This document shows positions 20,890 to 32,300 of a stretch of DNA of 64,000 nt, piece after piece. The notes under the pieces were generated by a model. That model was not told the origin of the DNA, made no database searches, and saw only the letters and a list, made by a program, of their open reading frames with translations. The stretch comes from Tomocerus qinae. Taxonomy: Eukaryota > Arthropoda > Collembola > Entomobryomorpha > Tomoceridae. Position 1 is the first letter of the stretch. Every line of letters begins with the position of its first letter. Both the position numbers and the translations under genes were made by a program. The DNA lies in assembly GCA_020055645.1 (NCBI GenBank), contig CM034547.1, positions 49,602,909-49,666,908 on the forward strand, written 5' to 3'.

Positions 20890-21804
20890 TCAAGAAAAAA
20901 TAGCAGTAGCAAATTTCCTTCTATTATCAATAGGTCTATGATAAAATTTTGCAAATGTGCAAGAGTTTTCTGTCCAACCAGCTCTATCACGAATTTCATC
21001 CACACTTACACCTTTGGAAAAAGCAGCCGATGTAGCTGAATGTCGAGTGCTGTGAGCTGAAAAGACTTCGGTATTAATACCAGATTCCTTCATAATACTC
21101 TTTATCCATCTGCTAATAGTTTGTGATGTAACCGGTTTATGTTCCGTAGTCAGAGATAGAAACAAATAATCAATATCAGTTCCTCGAAATGATTTGGTGA
21201 CATCTAAATAGTGTTCCAAGGTTCTGGCCACGCACCATTCTGGATGTTCTATAAATCTGGGCAAGTACAAACATGGTTGAGACCGATTTGGATTGCTGGT
21301 TTTGATAGCGTCCGTTATATATATTTCATACCCATTTGTATGTTGAACAATATTCGAGATTTTTATCAGAGATAAAGTTTGTACCCGATGAGCAGTGACA
21401 AGAGCCATCAAGCCAATTAGCTTGTAAGTTAAGTTTTTGAAAGATAACTCATTAAGTGGTTCCAGGGCACCCAAAAAATTCATCATTTCAGAAGGATCCC
21501 AGATGTTATTATATCTTGGCTTTGGTGGTTTCATTCGGGCGACTCCCTTCATGAATCTTGAAATGAGATGATGATTTCCGATTGATTGGCCGTTTGTATG
21601 TGGTAATAATAATGACAACGCTGACCTTGTTGTTCCAATAGCACTGTATCCAACACCTTTGTCGAAACGTTGTTGTAAAAACTGGAGACAATTTGTGACT
21701 GTCGGAGTGTAAGGACTTATGACGTTTTCCACCGAAAATTTCCACCATAGTTGTAATGCAGACTCATATTGTGCCCACGTTGAGTCGGAAACTGATTGTA
21801 ACAT
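20890..21804 (-). CDS. DIRS tyrosine recombinase
   Basis: Integrase that inserts the circular DNA copy of the retrotransposon by recombination instead of by a DDE integrase. 304 codons from the ATG at 21804. The N-terminal core-binding part begins SVSDSTWAQYESALQLWW; the catalytic part has Arg140 (TAHRVQTLSL), Lys168, HSTR (His251-x-x-Arg254), Trp277 (RAGWT) and the nucleophile Tyr288 (FAKFYH). The whole R-K-HxxR-W-Y set is present. The frame stays open upstream of this ATG and overlaps the end of the preceding ORF (reading GGRNFISQALEKQ), as usual in DIRS elements, so the native start may be earlier. No frameshift is seen, so it could still be active. Confidence 0.9.
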   Translation of the reverse strand: MLQSVSDSTWAQYESALQLWWKFSVENVISPYTPTVTNCLQFLQQRFDKGVGYSAIGTTRSALSLLLPHTNGQSIGNHHLISRFMKGVARMKPPKPRYNNIWDPSEMMNFLGALEPLNELSFKNLTYKLIGLMALVTAHRVQTLSLIKISNIVQHTNGYEIYITDAIKTSNPNRSQPCLYLPRFIEHPEWCVARTLEHYLDVTKSFRGTDIDYLFLSLTTEHKPVTSQTISRWIKSIMKESGINTEVFSAHSTRHSATSAAFSKGVSVDEIRDRAGWTENSCTFAKFYHRPIDNRRKFATAIFS

Positions 21805-21839
21805 AACTTGAATTGCTGATGGTGGTGTCTTCTGTTTTT

Positions 21840-23057
21840 CTAAGGCTTGGCTGATAAAATTCCTCCCGCCAGGGAAAGATGCTTGTGAAGTGGATGCATT
21901 CTGTCCAAAAAGGTTAATAAATTAGGCTTTGGATTAATTTTTACCATATTTCCTTTTAAGAGTTGGAGGAATAATGGGAACCATGGTTGGTTTGTCCAGT
22001 AAGGGACAACAACCAAACCAATAGCTTTATCCGTAATCATTTTCTTTAGGGTTCTATGAATCAAAGCAAATGGTGGAAAAGCGTAAAGAATTTCTTGTCC
22101 CCAATCTAAGGTGAAGGCATCAATATTAATTGCATAAGGGTCATGCTTCCATGATACATATCGCTCACATTGAGCATTTTGGTATGTAGCAAATAAATCT
22201 ATTGTGGGACATATTTTTAATGTATTGCACAATCTATGAAATACATTTTCATTTAACTTCCATTCGGAATCTGTTTCTTTTATTCTAGATTCTCGATCGG
22301 CAATTATGTTATCTTTTGATTGTATATAAGAGGCAAAAATAAATAATCCATTATCTTCACAGTACTTCCATATCTGCCTAGCTACCTCATTCAGCAATGG
22401 ATGTTGTATCCCACCCATTCGATTAATGTATGAAATGGCTGTTGTATTGTCTATTCGTAACAATATCTGGCAATTGAACTTTTGTTTTGAAAATGTAATC
22501 AAACCAAGATATGCGGCACGTAATTCTAAGTAATTTATGCTTTTCTTAGATTCCGCTGAACTCCACCAACCGTGCGAGACTTCGCCATTACAAGTTGCCC
22601 CCCAACCTGATTTTGACGCGTCTGAAAATATTTCCATTTCATATTTATCTTCTCTGAGCTTACTACTTTTCCGAATATTGTTTCTCCACCAATCTATGTC
22701 TTGCCAAGCATTTGCCGTTAAACTAAATTTGGCGTTATAATTTCCGTTATTAGCTTTAAGAGCGAGAAATTTTTCCCTTTCCAATATCTTTGTATATAGT
22801 AATCCGTATGGAACTGCTGGGCAAGCTGCGATTAACTGTCCCAAAAATTGGGCTAATACACGAATTTTCACCACTGCAGTTTTCTGCAAATTGTCAATTT
22901 GGTTTTCAATATTTTGTATTTTATGATCCGGAAGGGAAATACTAAGTTCATTCGAATTAAAGAGAAAACCTAAATAAAGTATTTCCTTCTTCGGATCTAG
23001 CTTTTTGGACTTGTGCTTCCTTTTGAGGGAATAACTATGAGCGCTTGAGTCACTCAT
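21840..23057 (-). CDS. DIRS ORF remnant: RT C-terminus, RNase H and methylase-like domain
   Basis: 405 codons. Residues 1-18 (MSDSSAHSYSLKRKHKSK) do not look like RT and may be the start of the gag ORF. From about 19 on, the sequence is the end of a DIRS reverse transcriptase (EILYLGFLFNSNE) and its thumb; the catalytic palm and fingers are absent. RNase H follows at about 141-258 with Asp146 (SDAS), Glu178 (LELRAA), Asp203 (IDNTTA) and Asp254 (ADRES). The C-terminal 286-370 block (IDLFATYQNAQCERYVSWK, YAFPPFALI, VVPYW) is the DNA-methylase-like domain of the DIRS/PAT group, which excludes Ngaro. An internal deletion has joined two distant parts while leaving an open frame. Confidence 0.85.
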   Translation of the reverse strand: MSDSSAHSYSLKRKHKSKKLDPKKEILYLGFLFNSNELSISLPDHKIQNIENQIDNLQKTAVVKIRVLAQFLGQLIAACPAVPYGLLYTKILEREKFLALKANNGNYNAKFSLTANAWQDIDWWRNNIRKSSKLREDKYEMEIFSDASKSGWGATCNGEVSHGWWSSAESKKSINYLELRAAYLGLITFSKQKFNCQILLRIDNTTAISYINRMGGIQHPLLNEVARQIWKYCEDNGLFIFASYIQSKDNIIADRESRIKETDSEWKLNENVFHRLCNTLKICPTIDLFATYQNAQCERYVSWKHDPYAINIDAFTLDWGQEILYAFPPFALIHRTLKKMITDKAIGLVVVPYWTNQPWFPLFLQLLKGNMVKINPKPNLLTFLDRMHPLHKHLSLAGGILSAKP

Positions 23058-23590
23058 AATTGTTGGCAGAAAAGACGCTGAAAATAAAACACAACTAAAA
23101 ACACAATTTTAGATAGATATTACTGTTTCAGTCTTTCTATATGATATTCAAAAAAAATTATTGAAATGTTTTTAAAACAAAACTGATCTAAAACTTACGC
23201 TATTACCAAAATTTTATCGAAAACTCAAAATTTTTGAGAGCTTCAATACCTTAGTGTGATTGCGCCAGCACACACAAGAAGAATGAAAGAATATAGGAAT
23301 GGCGGGCATAGGTAGGTAGGTATTTTCAGCATTGAAAAGTGTGTGGTTGAGCCAGTATACCCGGGATATACGAATAGTAAGTAATTACGAAAGGAAAGAG
23401 TAGAGTAAAGCAGAATTTTACATCATAGGATAGGCCCGCGCAAACATTATAAAATCCAGATACGACTGGTGGCAGATTTAATACATTGGGCTATACGATG
23501 AGTGTTTTGTGTGATTTCACACCTCATCAAACCAAGGCTTTCTGAATTCCATTCTATTAAGTGGTGTGCAACACCGCTTTATAGGAATGC

Positions 23591-24175
23591 CTGATCTGTC
23601 TGTCTGTCCGTCCGTCTGATTGTCTGTTAGCACGATAACTCAAAAACGGTTTGGGATAATCAACCCAAATTTACTGTACGTGATGTAGGGATAAAAAGCG
23701 AGGTCGAGTTCGAAAATGGACTAAATCGGACACACCCCCTGCCTATGGGCATGGTCCAAATATTTAAAATTGTTGTAACTTTAGTTATTGACAATGTAGA
23801 ACGTCATGAGGTATTTCGCTCGAAAAGGTTATTTGTTAAGCCATGTCAAGGTCAACTCACACCTATAAAAAGGTCATTGGAAAAATTCACTAAAAACGTC
23901 GATAACTCAAAAACGATTTGAGATAATTAACTCAACCTTACTATGCGTGATGTAGGGATGAAAAGCAATGTCGAGTTTGAAAATGAAATAAATCAGACAC
24001 ACCCCCTGCGTATGGGCGTGGTCCAAAAATTAAAAATTGGTGGTTTAGTTATTGACATTGTAGAACGTCATGGGATAGCTCGTTCGAAAATTTTATTCGT
24101 TAGGCCATGTCAAGGTCAAGTCACACTTGTCAAAAGGCCAAAGGTCATTGAAAAAATTCATTAAAAACGTCATGT
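23591..24175. repeat. TCTG-rich microsatellite followed by two 267-bp tandem units
   Basis: A run of CTGTCTGTCTGTCCGTCCG (about 23596-23625) precedes two diverged direct copies starting CGATAACTCAAAAACG at 23633 and 23900. Both carry GTGATGTAGGGAT, GACACACCCCCTGC and AGCCATGTCAAGGTCAA-like blocks. It is probably a piece of a dispersed repeat. The 73-codon ORF in the second copy is a by-product. Confidence 0.8.
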
Positions 24176-24487
24176 AATGTCAAATAATTAGTTCAACCTT
24201 TTTTTGCAATTTCACACCACTTTTTTTACATCCATTTGGACATGGTTTATTATTTCACTAGGCCTCCACAGTACTAATTTTGAATTTCAAAATGATTACG
24301 CATATTAAGGTTCAGGAGTGGTTCAAAATTCAATGAGGGGCAGGTTCTGGGGAAGTACCCATGGTATGGCTACGATTTAAAAATGCAGAGTTATAGAAAT
24401 TATTTTATGACGTTTTTTTGGAAAACTTGTACCTAGTCCTAAAATAATGGTCGTAGAAAGACAAAATTGTTCTCTAATAACGGAGAA

Positions 24488-24632
24488 AGTGTCGATTTAT
24501 AACAAATTGCACTTTGATTCCTAATTTTTAACTCTGGTTACAGATGTTAATGTTTTCATGGGAAATTTGCAACAACTCGCAATGAAAGACAAAAATTAAG
24601 AATCTATAAGTGCAAATTGTTATAAATTGCCG
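24488..24632. repeat. Imperfect inverted repeat
   Basis: TTTATAACAAATTGCACTT (from about 24495) pairs with AAGTGCAAATTGTTATAAA (from about 24608) around AT-rich sequence. It is probably part of a degraded foldback element. Confidence 0.5.
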
Positions 24633-24997
24633 CAAAAAACATCAACGTTTTATAAAAACTGAAACTGACTCATTTCTTTGGGAATTAGATTTTTTTAAAT
24701 GCAACTATATCAAAAATCCAGTAACTGGTTACAACTTTGACTGTTACTTTACTTTGACAGCTAGCCTAGTCTTTTTATGGCGTTTTTATTACAATTCGAA
24801 AGTTATTTCATAGGAATGAGTACGCAATGCATAATTGTATTAAAGCTTATAGGATGAGGATGATGTTATGCCAAAGTCGATAGTCAATTTAAGATGTGGG
24901 GAGATTTCTGCTGATGGGTTCACAACAAGGCAAGACGACGGTCACAAAAACAGCGAGATGAAGGTGACCAAATGTTGAACTGTCAAATATCGGTTAA

Positions 24998-25716
24998 CGA
25001 TCCGATCCCAACCAGCAAACCTGTATATTCAGATTCAGATAATCAAATTATCAATATTAGGGTAGGTCATAGTCATAGTAGACTTTGTGGAATCCAAAAT
25101 TTAGAAACTTTGGATGAATTCAGACGTACAATTACAAATTCAAAATTATATACAAACTCAGTGTACTTGACTTACCTTGACTTTCAGTAACTGGTAACCA
25201 GCAGCAGGGCAATTGTTGAATGTGACAAGATACTGGGAAATGACAAACGTGTGGTCGGTCGTATTATATGTCGACGTCAACTGACGATACCGGCACCTTA
25301 GCCCGTAAGTGGGTTCTGGCTGGGCTAGACTGACACTTGTTTGACCAGTAAAAAGCGTGCAGTTAAATTTTTAGTGGTCAGTGGAAGTTTGACCAACCGA
25401 ATCAAATCCAACTTAGGTCAGCGATCCGACCCCAATCAGCAAACCCAACCTGTATATTCAGATTTAGATAATCAAATTATCAAGATTAGTTAAACTCATA
25501 GTGGAGTTTGTGAAATTCATAATTTAGAAACTTTGAATGAATTAACCTACTATTACAAATTCAAAATTACATGCAAACTTAGTGTACTTGACTTACCTTG
25601 GCCTTCAGTAACTGGTAACCAGCAGCAGGGCAATTGTTGAATGTGACAAGATACTGAGAATGACAAATGAGTCGTCAGTCGTATTATATGTCGACGTCAA
25701 CTGACGATACCGGCAC
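24998..25716. repeat. Diverged tandem duplication, about 300-bp units 420-434 bp apart
   Basis: Copy 1 (about 24998-25296) and copy 2 (about 25432-25716) are direct repeats that begin CGATCCGA and end TGTCGACGTCAACTGACGATA then CCGGCAC. They share long identical stretches near the right end (AGTAACTGGTAACCAGCAGC and beyond) and more diverged sequence on the left. Non-coding. Confidence 0.85.
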
Positions 25717-26067
25717 ACCCGTCTACTTGAACCAGTGAGGATTGGTATAATGATAGTTGACAGTCAATCAATATGGTAATTGAATGTCCAAATTTAAATT
25801 TACCTTAATGGCCTTTGCCTACTTTAATTGCGATGGCTGTGTTTTGTGTACTATTGGAAACTGTAAATGTGAAATGACAGCTTTCAGTGAGGCATTAGGA
25901 TGAGGATATAAAACTGAAATTTATATTATCCCACTCATAATTCTACGTCACTGCAACGGTTGCACTAGTGCGGTACCTATGTTATGATGATTGAACTTGC
26001 AGGAGTAGTTATTTGTACTAAATTATATACAATAACTTTTCGAAATTTATTTACCATTGATCACCCA

Positions 26068-26304
26068 GTTCTACTATAGCTACACCCTTAATTAGGGACT
26101 CAAAAAAAGAGGATATCTTAACTTGGTTACGGACGTTGAGAACTTTCGACATTTTTTTGTGATAGCCGTATACTGATGACCATTGCAAATGCTTTCATAA
26201 ATTTTTATCGAAATTAAATTTTGAAAGTTTTTAAACGTTAGTAACCAAGTTAGAAAATTCTCTTTTTTTTGAGATATTACTTGTCCTTGTAGCTATCGTA
26301 GAAC
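26068..26304. mobile_element. 237-bp foldback/MITE element
   Basis: The left end GTTCTACTATAGCTAC is inverted on the right as GTAGCTATCGTAGAAC. Inner blocks CTCAAAAAAAGAGG, TAACTTGGTTAC and AACTTTC also pair with the other arm. No obvious target duplication; non-coding. Confidence 0.7.
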
Positions 26305-29300
26305 TTTCTATCTATCGACACAAAGTTAGCTGAAATTCAACACAATATTTACATGCTGTGGATCCTACATTAGATTTACTTTTAAGGATATTTGTATTTT
26401 CTAACTCTATGGCACAAATGAGTACAATTTTGTATGCAACTGAAATAATACTGAGCATCTACATTTCATCATTATCATGAGTTGATGGGGATTCGAGTGA
26501 GGATTGAGTGTAATAAGAATAAGAAGTTTAATAAACTGTACCAAGCCGAAGTCGAGAGAACACGAATGACCTTTCAGAAATAGCAATATAATTTGTACAT
26601 ATAATTTGTATTTCAAGTAGAGACTTCACTTACCATTTCGCTGTTAGTGAACGCTCGATAATGTACTTAAAGCAGTAATTAGATTACATATGTAGGCATA
26701 GTAAGAAACGTACAGGTATCTTCTTCCTAACAAGATTCTGTAGTTAGAAGTTATAATATTAGTACCTGCGTGTGTAGACATGCAGCAGTGCAACTTCACA
26801 ATAAATGACCAGATGGATGGATGATCTGGTTTTTTGTTGTTTGGTTTGGTTTGCTCAAAGTTTGCCTCATCTCAAGTACTGATTCCAATTAGGATTAATT
26901 TATAAGGTATAGCGTCACTTGCCACGAAGACAACTTTCAACAAGCAACGAAGCACGAGTCTAATTCTTATTCTACTTATCTACTAATGTCTCGCGGTTCA
27001 CTATCGTCAACCTTTCTCATAGTTAGCAGTGAGCCTGCAAGGCAAGCAGAATGACCGGTGCATGCAAGATAATCACTTTATAACAAGCTAAGAAATTGAA
27101 TCCAGAGCAGCATCCATTTGACTGATATCACACAGTGATAGTGTTGAGACAATCCAGATTGTGCTCACAATCTTAAGATGCATAAAAGTATTTCCATTTC
27201 TACTGCAGCGTCTTACTATCATTTAAGAATTCCCATCATCATATGCCTCTGCCAATTTTCACAAGTGTACGAAAGTCCTGACCACTTTTGTACATAATGA
27301 TTTCAGCATTTACAGTACCTTCTTTGGTATTATGTAACATTGATCTTATTAATCAACCTCAACAATACTTTACGCAATTCCTTTTGTGAAACGGTGTGTA
27401 TTGTGTAGATATCTCAAGTAACTCCGTTGAGTTAGTAAGTCTGTAGAACACTCTTATATTTGTATTTTCAATTATAAAGTTCTGTAATGACAACATAAAC
27501 AGTAAATAGGGAGCATAAGATCATCGCTTGTACTAGTATTCGCAGACATATTAGACACACTATACGGTTGCATAAAGCTAGATGTTTTCAAAGTTTTAGT
27601 GTTATGATACAGAGATAGGAACTGTAGTTATTGAAAATGGAGTACTACAGTATGCGAAGTAAACAATATAGGAAAAGGGTTAAAGTTTGTATTTGGTGAT
27701 TACACATAGAGATGTGTATGTACAGTCCGTATGTGTAATAGATATTTACTTTTGCATTGAGATGGTTGATAGTAAGAGATATCATTTAGCTAGACTCTTA
27801 AGTCTTATCCGAAAGTGGGATGAGACTAGGACTGAAAGTGTTGTTGGTGGAGGCTGTAGTTGTAGTTAGTTTATGATGACAATAATGACATCCTCCTATT
27901 CTTTGTCTTGTCTCCAACTGTCCGCACTTGCTTAAAATATTTCTCTGAGCTGAGACTTTAACGTCTTCATTTCTATCAGACTCGACTATAGTTAGCTTGG
28001 TTGGGGCAGCAGAGCAGTAAGTAGTAGACAGAGTTTCTAAGTATACGAAGATGTTTCCCGTACAGAAAATGTGCATACTTAAAAGGAGTGTTAGGCGATA
28101 GATAAGTAGAAAAAGCCATGAGATGGTTATGTTACGTTACATTACATTGCATTAAACTACATTTCTCCACTACTTACTTATGTTATGGATGCGAGAGATA
28201 CGGCAGTGGTGCCGTAGTACTTACGCAGTCTTAAGTACGTAGAAGCAAACCTACTCACTTCTTTTAGGACATGGTCCTCTAGTTATCTATCCAATATCCT
28301 GCAAAAAATATCCCGACTACAATCTGTAAACGGAAAGCTGTGCGAAGTTAGAGCAGGAGGCAATCTAAGGCAATCCAATGAAATGATAATGATTATACAT
28401 GCATACGTAACATACCTAACAATAAGTAGTAATAGAAGCACTACTTACTCTACTAAGTTACTCCAAAGGATAAGTAACAACGCATCTTCCACCGGCTCTC
28501 CGCTTCTCTGATTACCCAGAGAAAGAAGGAAGGAAAAAAGAAAGTTCAAAGTTTACGGGGACGTTTATGCACACATAAATTCAATTACCAGTCGCCAGTC
28601 AAATCGATTCCGCATCACTCCAGAACACTTTGTACTCAAACACCCTTGATCTCAGACATTTTTTCACCATTTCAAATGCTCTTTACAATAAATCGATCCA
28701 TTTATGATTGTAGTGGAACTAAACTGCCTAAAACGCATTTATCATCAATTCATTAATGAAAGTTCATTACTATATACATAATTGAACTGGAAATCTGTAA
28801 CTATTTGTAATATGGTTCAAAAATAGTTACAACCATATACGTGAGCTTGTTTGGTTACAATATCACTTTTATCACGAACTGATTTGATAGTTAAACATTT
28901 AAACGTGATTCTACAAATTCCTATTCAGAATAACAGACCCCACTTGCAGTAATTACAACCAAATAGAATGAATGCTCAGATGTGGTCATGTCTTGTCTAC
29001 TAGGAGTACTACTTATTCTCTTTACTTTTCGATGACTTCTGTCTGATATCTGTCAAGTTAGTAAATTCAAATCCGTTTTGAAAGAGGGAAAAAATGGGTA
29101 GTCTCCCATTCATTGAAATCATCACGCCAAGTCAATTCAAATCACTCGAGATGAACAAACAGAAAGTTTAATCGAAGAAGCGAATATAATCATGACGCTT
29201 TTCCTTGGATTTCATTCATTTGGTATTCTGGTCACAATGTCCCACTTTGTTCATTGCTCAAATTGAATATGGCAAATATCAAGTTCTTACCTTACCATTC

Positions 29301-32300
29301 AAGATTTCAAAGGAGAGATAGAGAGAAGAACAAGAAGGAATCAATTTTTCTAGCAGCAATTGCAATACAGACATTGTCCTAGTATGAGTGTAGTAACGAC
29401 GTGTTCTCTTTCTCTATCTACGCTGCAAAGAAAAAGGTCTGAGCACAAGCGATGCAGTGCATATTGTTAATCAATAACCAACAAATAAATTTTTCTATTA
29501 CAATGCAACGCATGCACCTGAAGATCATCATACATTTATACAAACAACTAACACATGGGTATACTTATAGAATTTTTAAAAATCGATAATGTAAATGATT
29601 GATGCTAAGTAGGTTTTGAGCTCTTATTCTACGCCCTGAGGTCTTGTTTGATTTCTCCACTTAGTGTGTGTTTAGCAGAGTTGGTACAATTGCAACTGCA
29701 GAGAGTCCAACAAAAGAAGCACAGCATGCCGTTTTGCGATATTATGTGGTGTGGTGTGTGACCACTTTTTAGAACGACTTTTTATTTTCCAAAGTCAATA
29801 TTCATGTTTATTTTATTTGCTAAACTCCACCAGTTAGTCGCTTTCAGAACATAACTTTCCCACTAGCTCAGTATTGGGCTGTGCTACGTATAGTTACATA
29901 CAGTTATGCTAAGGTATATCTGATATACTCCGGATTAATAAGCGTAGAATTAAAATAAATTTATGCTAATGATACCAATGGTTGCAGATTCCGTGCAGTT
30001 TAAAAGAAAATCATTGCAATGATAGCCCATTAACTAAACTGTACTCGAGTTACTTTCGTTAGAACATCGCACATAAACAAACATATCTCGGCAGGTAGAA
30101 TTTTAATCAGCTCCGCTCCATGTATTATGCAGATCAAGCATACGAGATTGAAGTGGTCTCGAAGAAGTCAACTGACGAATTCGAAATATATGTGTGAGCC
30201 TGGAGGAATAAGAATATTATTACATGGTACCTTTATAAGAAACACTAGTCACTATGTAATAAACAATATAATCAATAAAATAATAGGATCATACCTTCCA
30301 TTAGGATAGTATTGGATGGTAACTGACTATCGTAACAAAACGATACCCTGAGCCATACATTTCATAAAAATGTTCACATCCCATCAACATATTAGTAATA
30401 GTGTAATACCAGTTCAGGGCTTGCAATACTGGTGCATGCTTCAACTTTTCATTCTCATCAGCTTCACAAGCAATAAAAATTATTTTACTTTTATGATATC
30501 TAGCTCATTGTTAATACTATTAGCATACAAGTGCTTACTTCAGTTACAGTATTCCCTTTCCTACGGACCAAAAGAATGCAATTCCATCATACAAGGTACA
30601 AGTTCCTTTATAAGGTAAACGCTCTGCACACATGCTTTGTTAACTATTATATAGCAAGTATGCAATTTTCTATAGGACTGTCACTATCCTTGTGTAACTT
30701 TCATGCATGCTGTTCCTACAGATTCACATTCACGCTACAGAAAGAAAATGCCCATTATGCAACTGTGAAATGTGCTGGTTGGTGATACCTAAAGTCTGAG
30801 CACCTAACTAAATGAATGTGTCTGTAGACAGTATGTTTCCATTAGCAAAGTCAATAAAGAAAAACTTGGAAGTCATAGATTATGTGAGACTTCCACATTA
30901 ATCTCCTTGTACAATGGCCAAAACAAGTTGAACAATTATTACAAAGACAAATGGTACACTAACCATCGTCGTTGTTCATTGTTATTATAATTACAATACT
31001 CGTGAGTACATATTATTGTTGCTTGTGCATTATGAGTCCAGAATTTATGTTAAGTTGACTTGATATGTTCTCCCACTCCGACGATTACCTCCTTTTCTTC
31101 CCTATAATTTTCTTTGGACCATCCGTAGTCTGTTAGCACTAGATCTCAAATACTAAATATTTGCTGTTGGTTTTGACGAGAATGAAAATGAAAGGGCCAA
31201 TGACAGTACTTCATTTTCATTTAATAATATGAAACTAAATTTTCAGTGTTATGGATAATATAGGTATAGGATAGAAATGTGGATTGAATAGTAAAGAGGA
31301 TTTTGTTAGGAAGTGTGCAGGGAGATCTGAGTTTGGGAATGAGTAGTATGGATATAAGCACTAGAGATATTAGTCCATTATAGGTCCTGACAAAATAATG
31401 TAATGTAGATTTCATGCAGAGTAAAGTTGTTCATTGCATTTGTATTGTAGTAGCAGGTAGTAGGTTGTAAAGAAACTATCGCCACTCCCAAAGGCTAAAT
31501 ATGAGCGATGACATATTTTATGAAGAGCAGGATGATACACAATCATAAATAAAGCTTGTATAAGTACATAGCATCTGTTATTTATTGTAATTTTAACCAA
31601 AGATTTCGAGTTGGACGAGTGAACTCGCAGCGAGCTAAATAGCCTGTTCTTCACAGGGATTCTCAATTCTCGGCAACAACTCTTCCAGCAACTTGCCTTC
31701 AGCCCGAATACTTTGCTAGCTATGGAATACCGTGATACTGATACAGAGGAACTTACATTACTTACGATTAGGTACTTAACCTACCAACCAACCAAAACGA
31801 AGCTAATACGCTAAAATGCTGCATGAAGTGCATATTGTAGTAAATATAGTTAGTCCAGCCAGTTCAGTTTCTCTGCTACGAACCGAGGCTAACGATGCGC
31901 GATGTTTTCCTATAATATTGTCTTGCTTGCTGGACACATTATTATTATGCCATGGAGAGTTGAGAGCATGGGTGCTTAAGAACATCGAGAGTCAAGCCTG
32001 GAGATAAGATTTGACTAACTATATAGTAAACCATGCTCTGTGTACAATTCTTCTCGCTCTCCGTTGACTTCCCCAGCTACAGAATGGAATACAAGACAAG
32101 AAGAGCCAAATAAGCCGGCTCATGCTTAACTTGCCTCATTTCATGTTTCTCTCATAAGTAATACTATCCTGTCTGTAGTACTCGCTATAGTAAAGTCTAT
32201 ATCTCCGATGCGTATTATATGTTTGTGGAAAAATATCTCCAAAATATATTCTAACTCTTTATACTATTTATACAGTATGCTCCTATAAAAAGTTCTTTAT

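Larger units (their letters stand above)
20335..23520 (-). mobile_element. DIRS-type tyrosine-recombinase retrotransposon, internally deleted
   Basis: Read on the minus strand, the order is 5' end (about 23520), a truncated RT-RNase H-methylase ORF (23057-21840), the tyrosine recombinase (21804-20890), an internal complementary region, and the 3' end (about 20335). The ends are inverted: 20335-20425 matches the complement of about 23425-23519 (shared CATCGTATAGCC and CGTATCTGGATTTT), and 20555-20655 matches the complement of about 23280-23378. A copy of the end sequence (ATTCTGCTTTACTCTACTC... at about 20779-20827) lies just after the recombinase gene, as in DIRS elements. No target duplication is seen, as expected. 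The gag and the RT catalytic palm are missing, so it cannot be autonomous. The exact ends are approximate. Confidence 0.85.

Noticed and set aside
31455-31469. 15-base match to the let-7 microRNA core (AGGTAGTAGGTTGTA)
   Set aside because: The seed differs (CAGGTAG instead of GAGGTAG) and no complementary arm lies within about 80 bases on either side, so no precursor hairpin can form.
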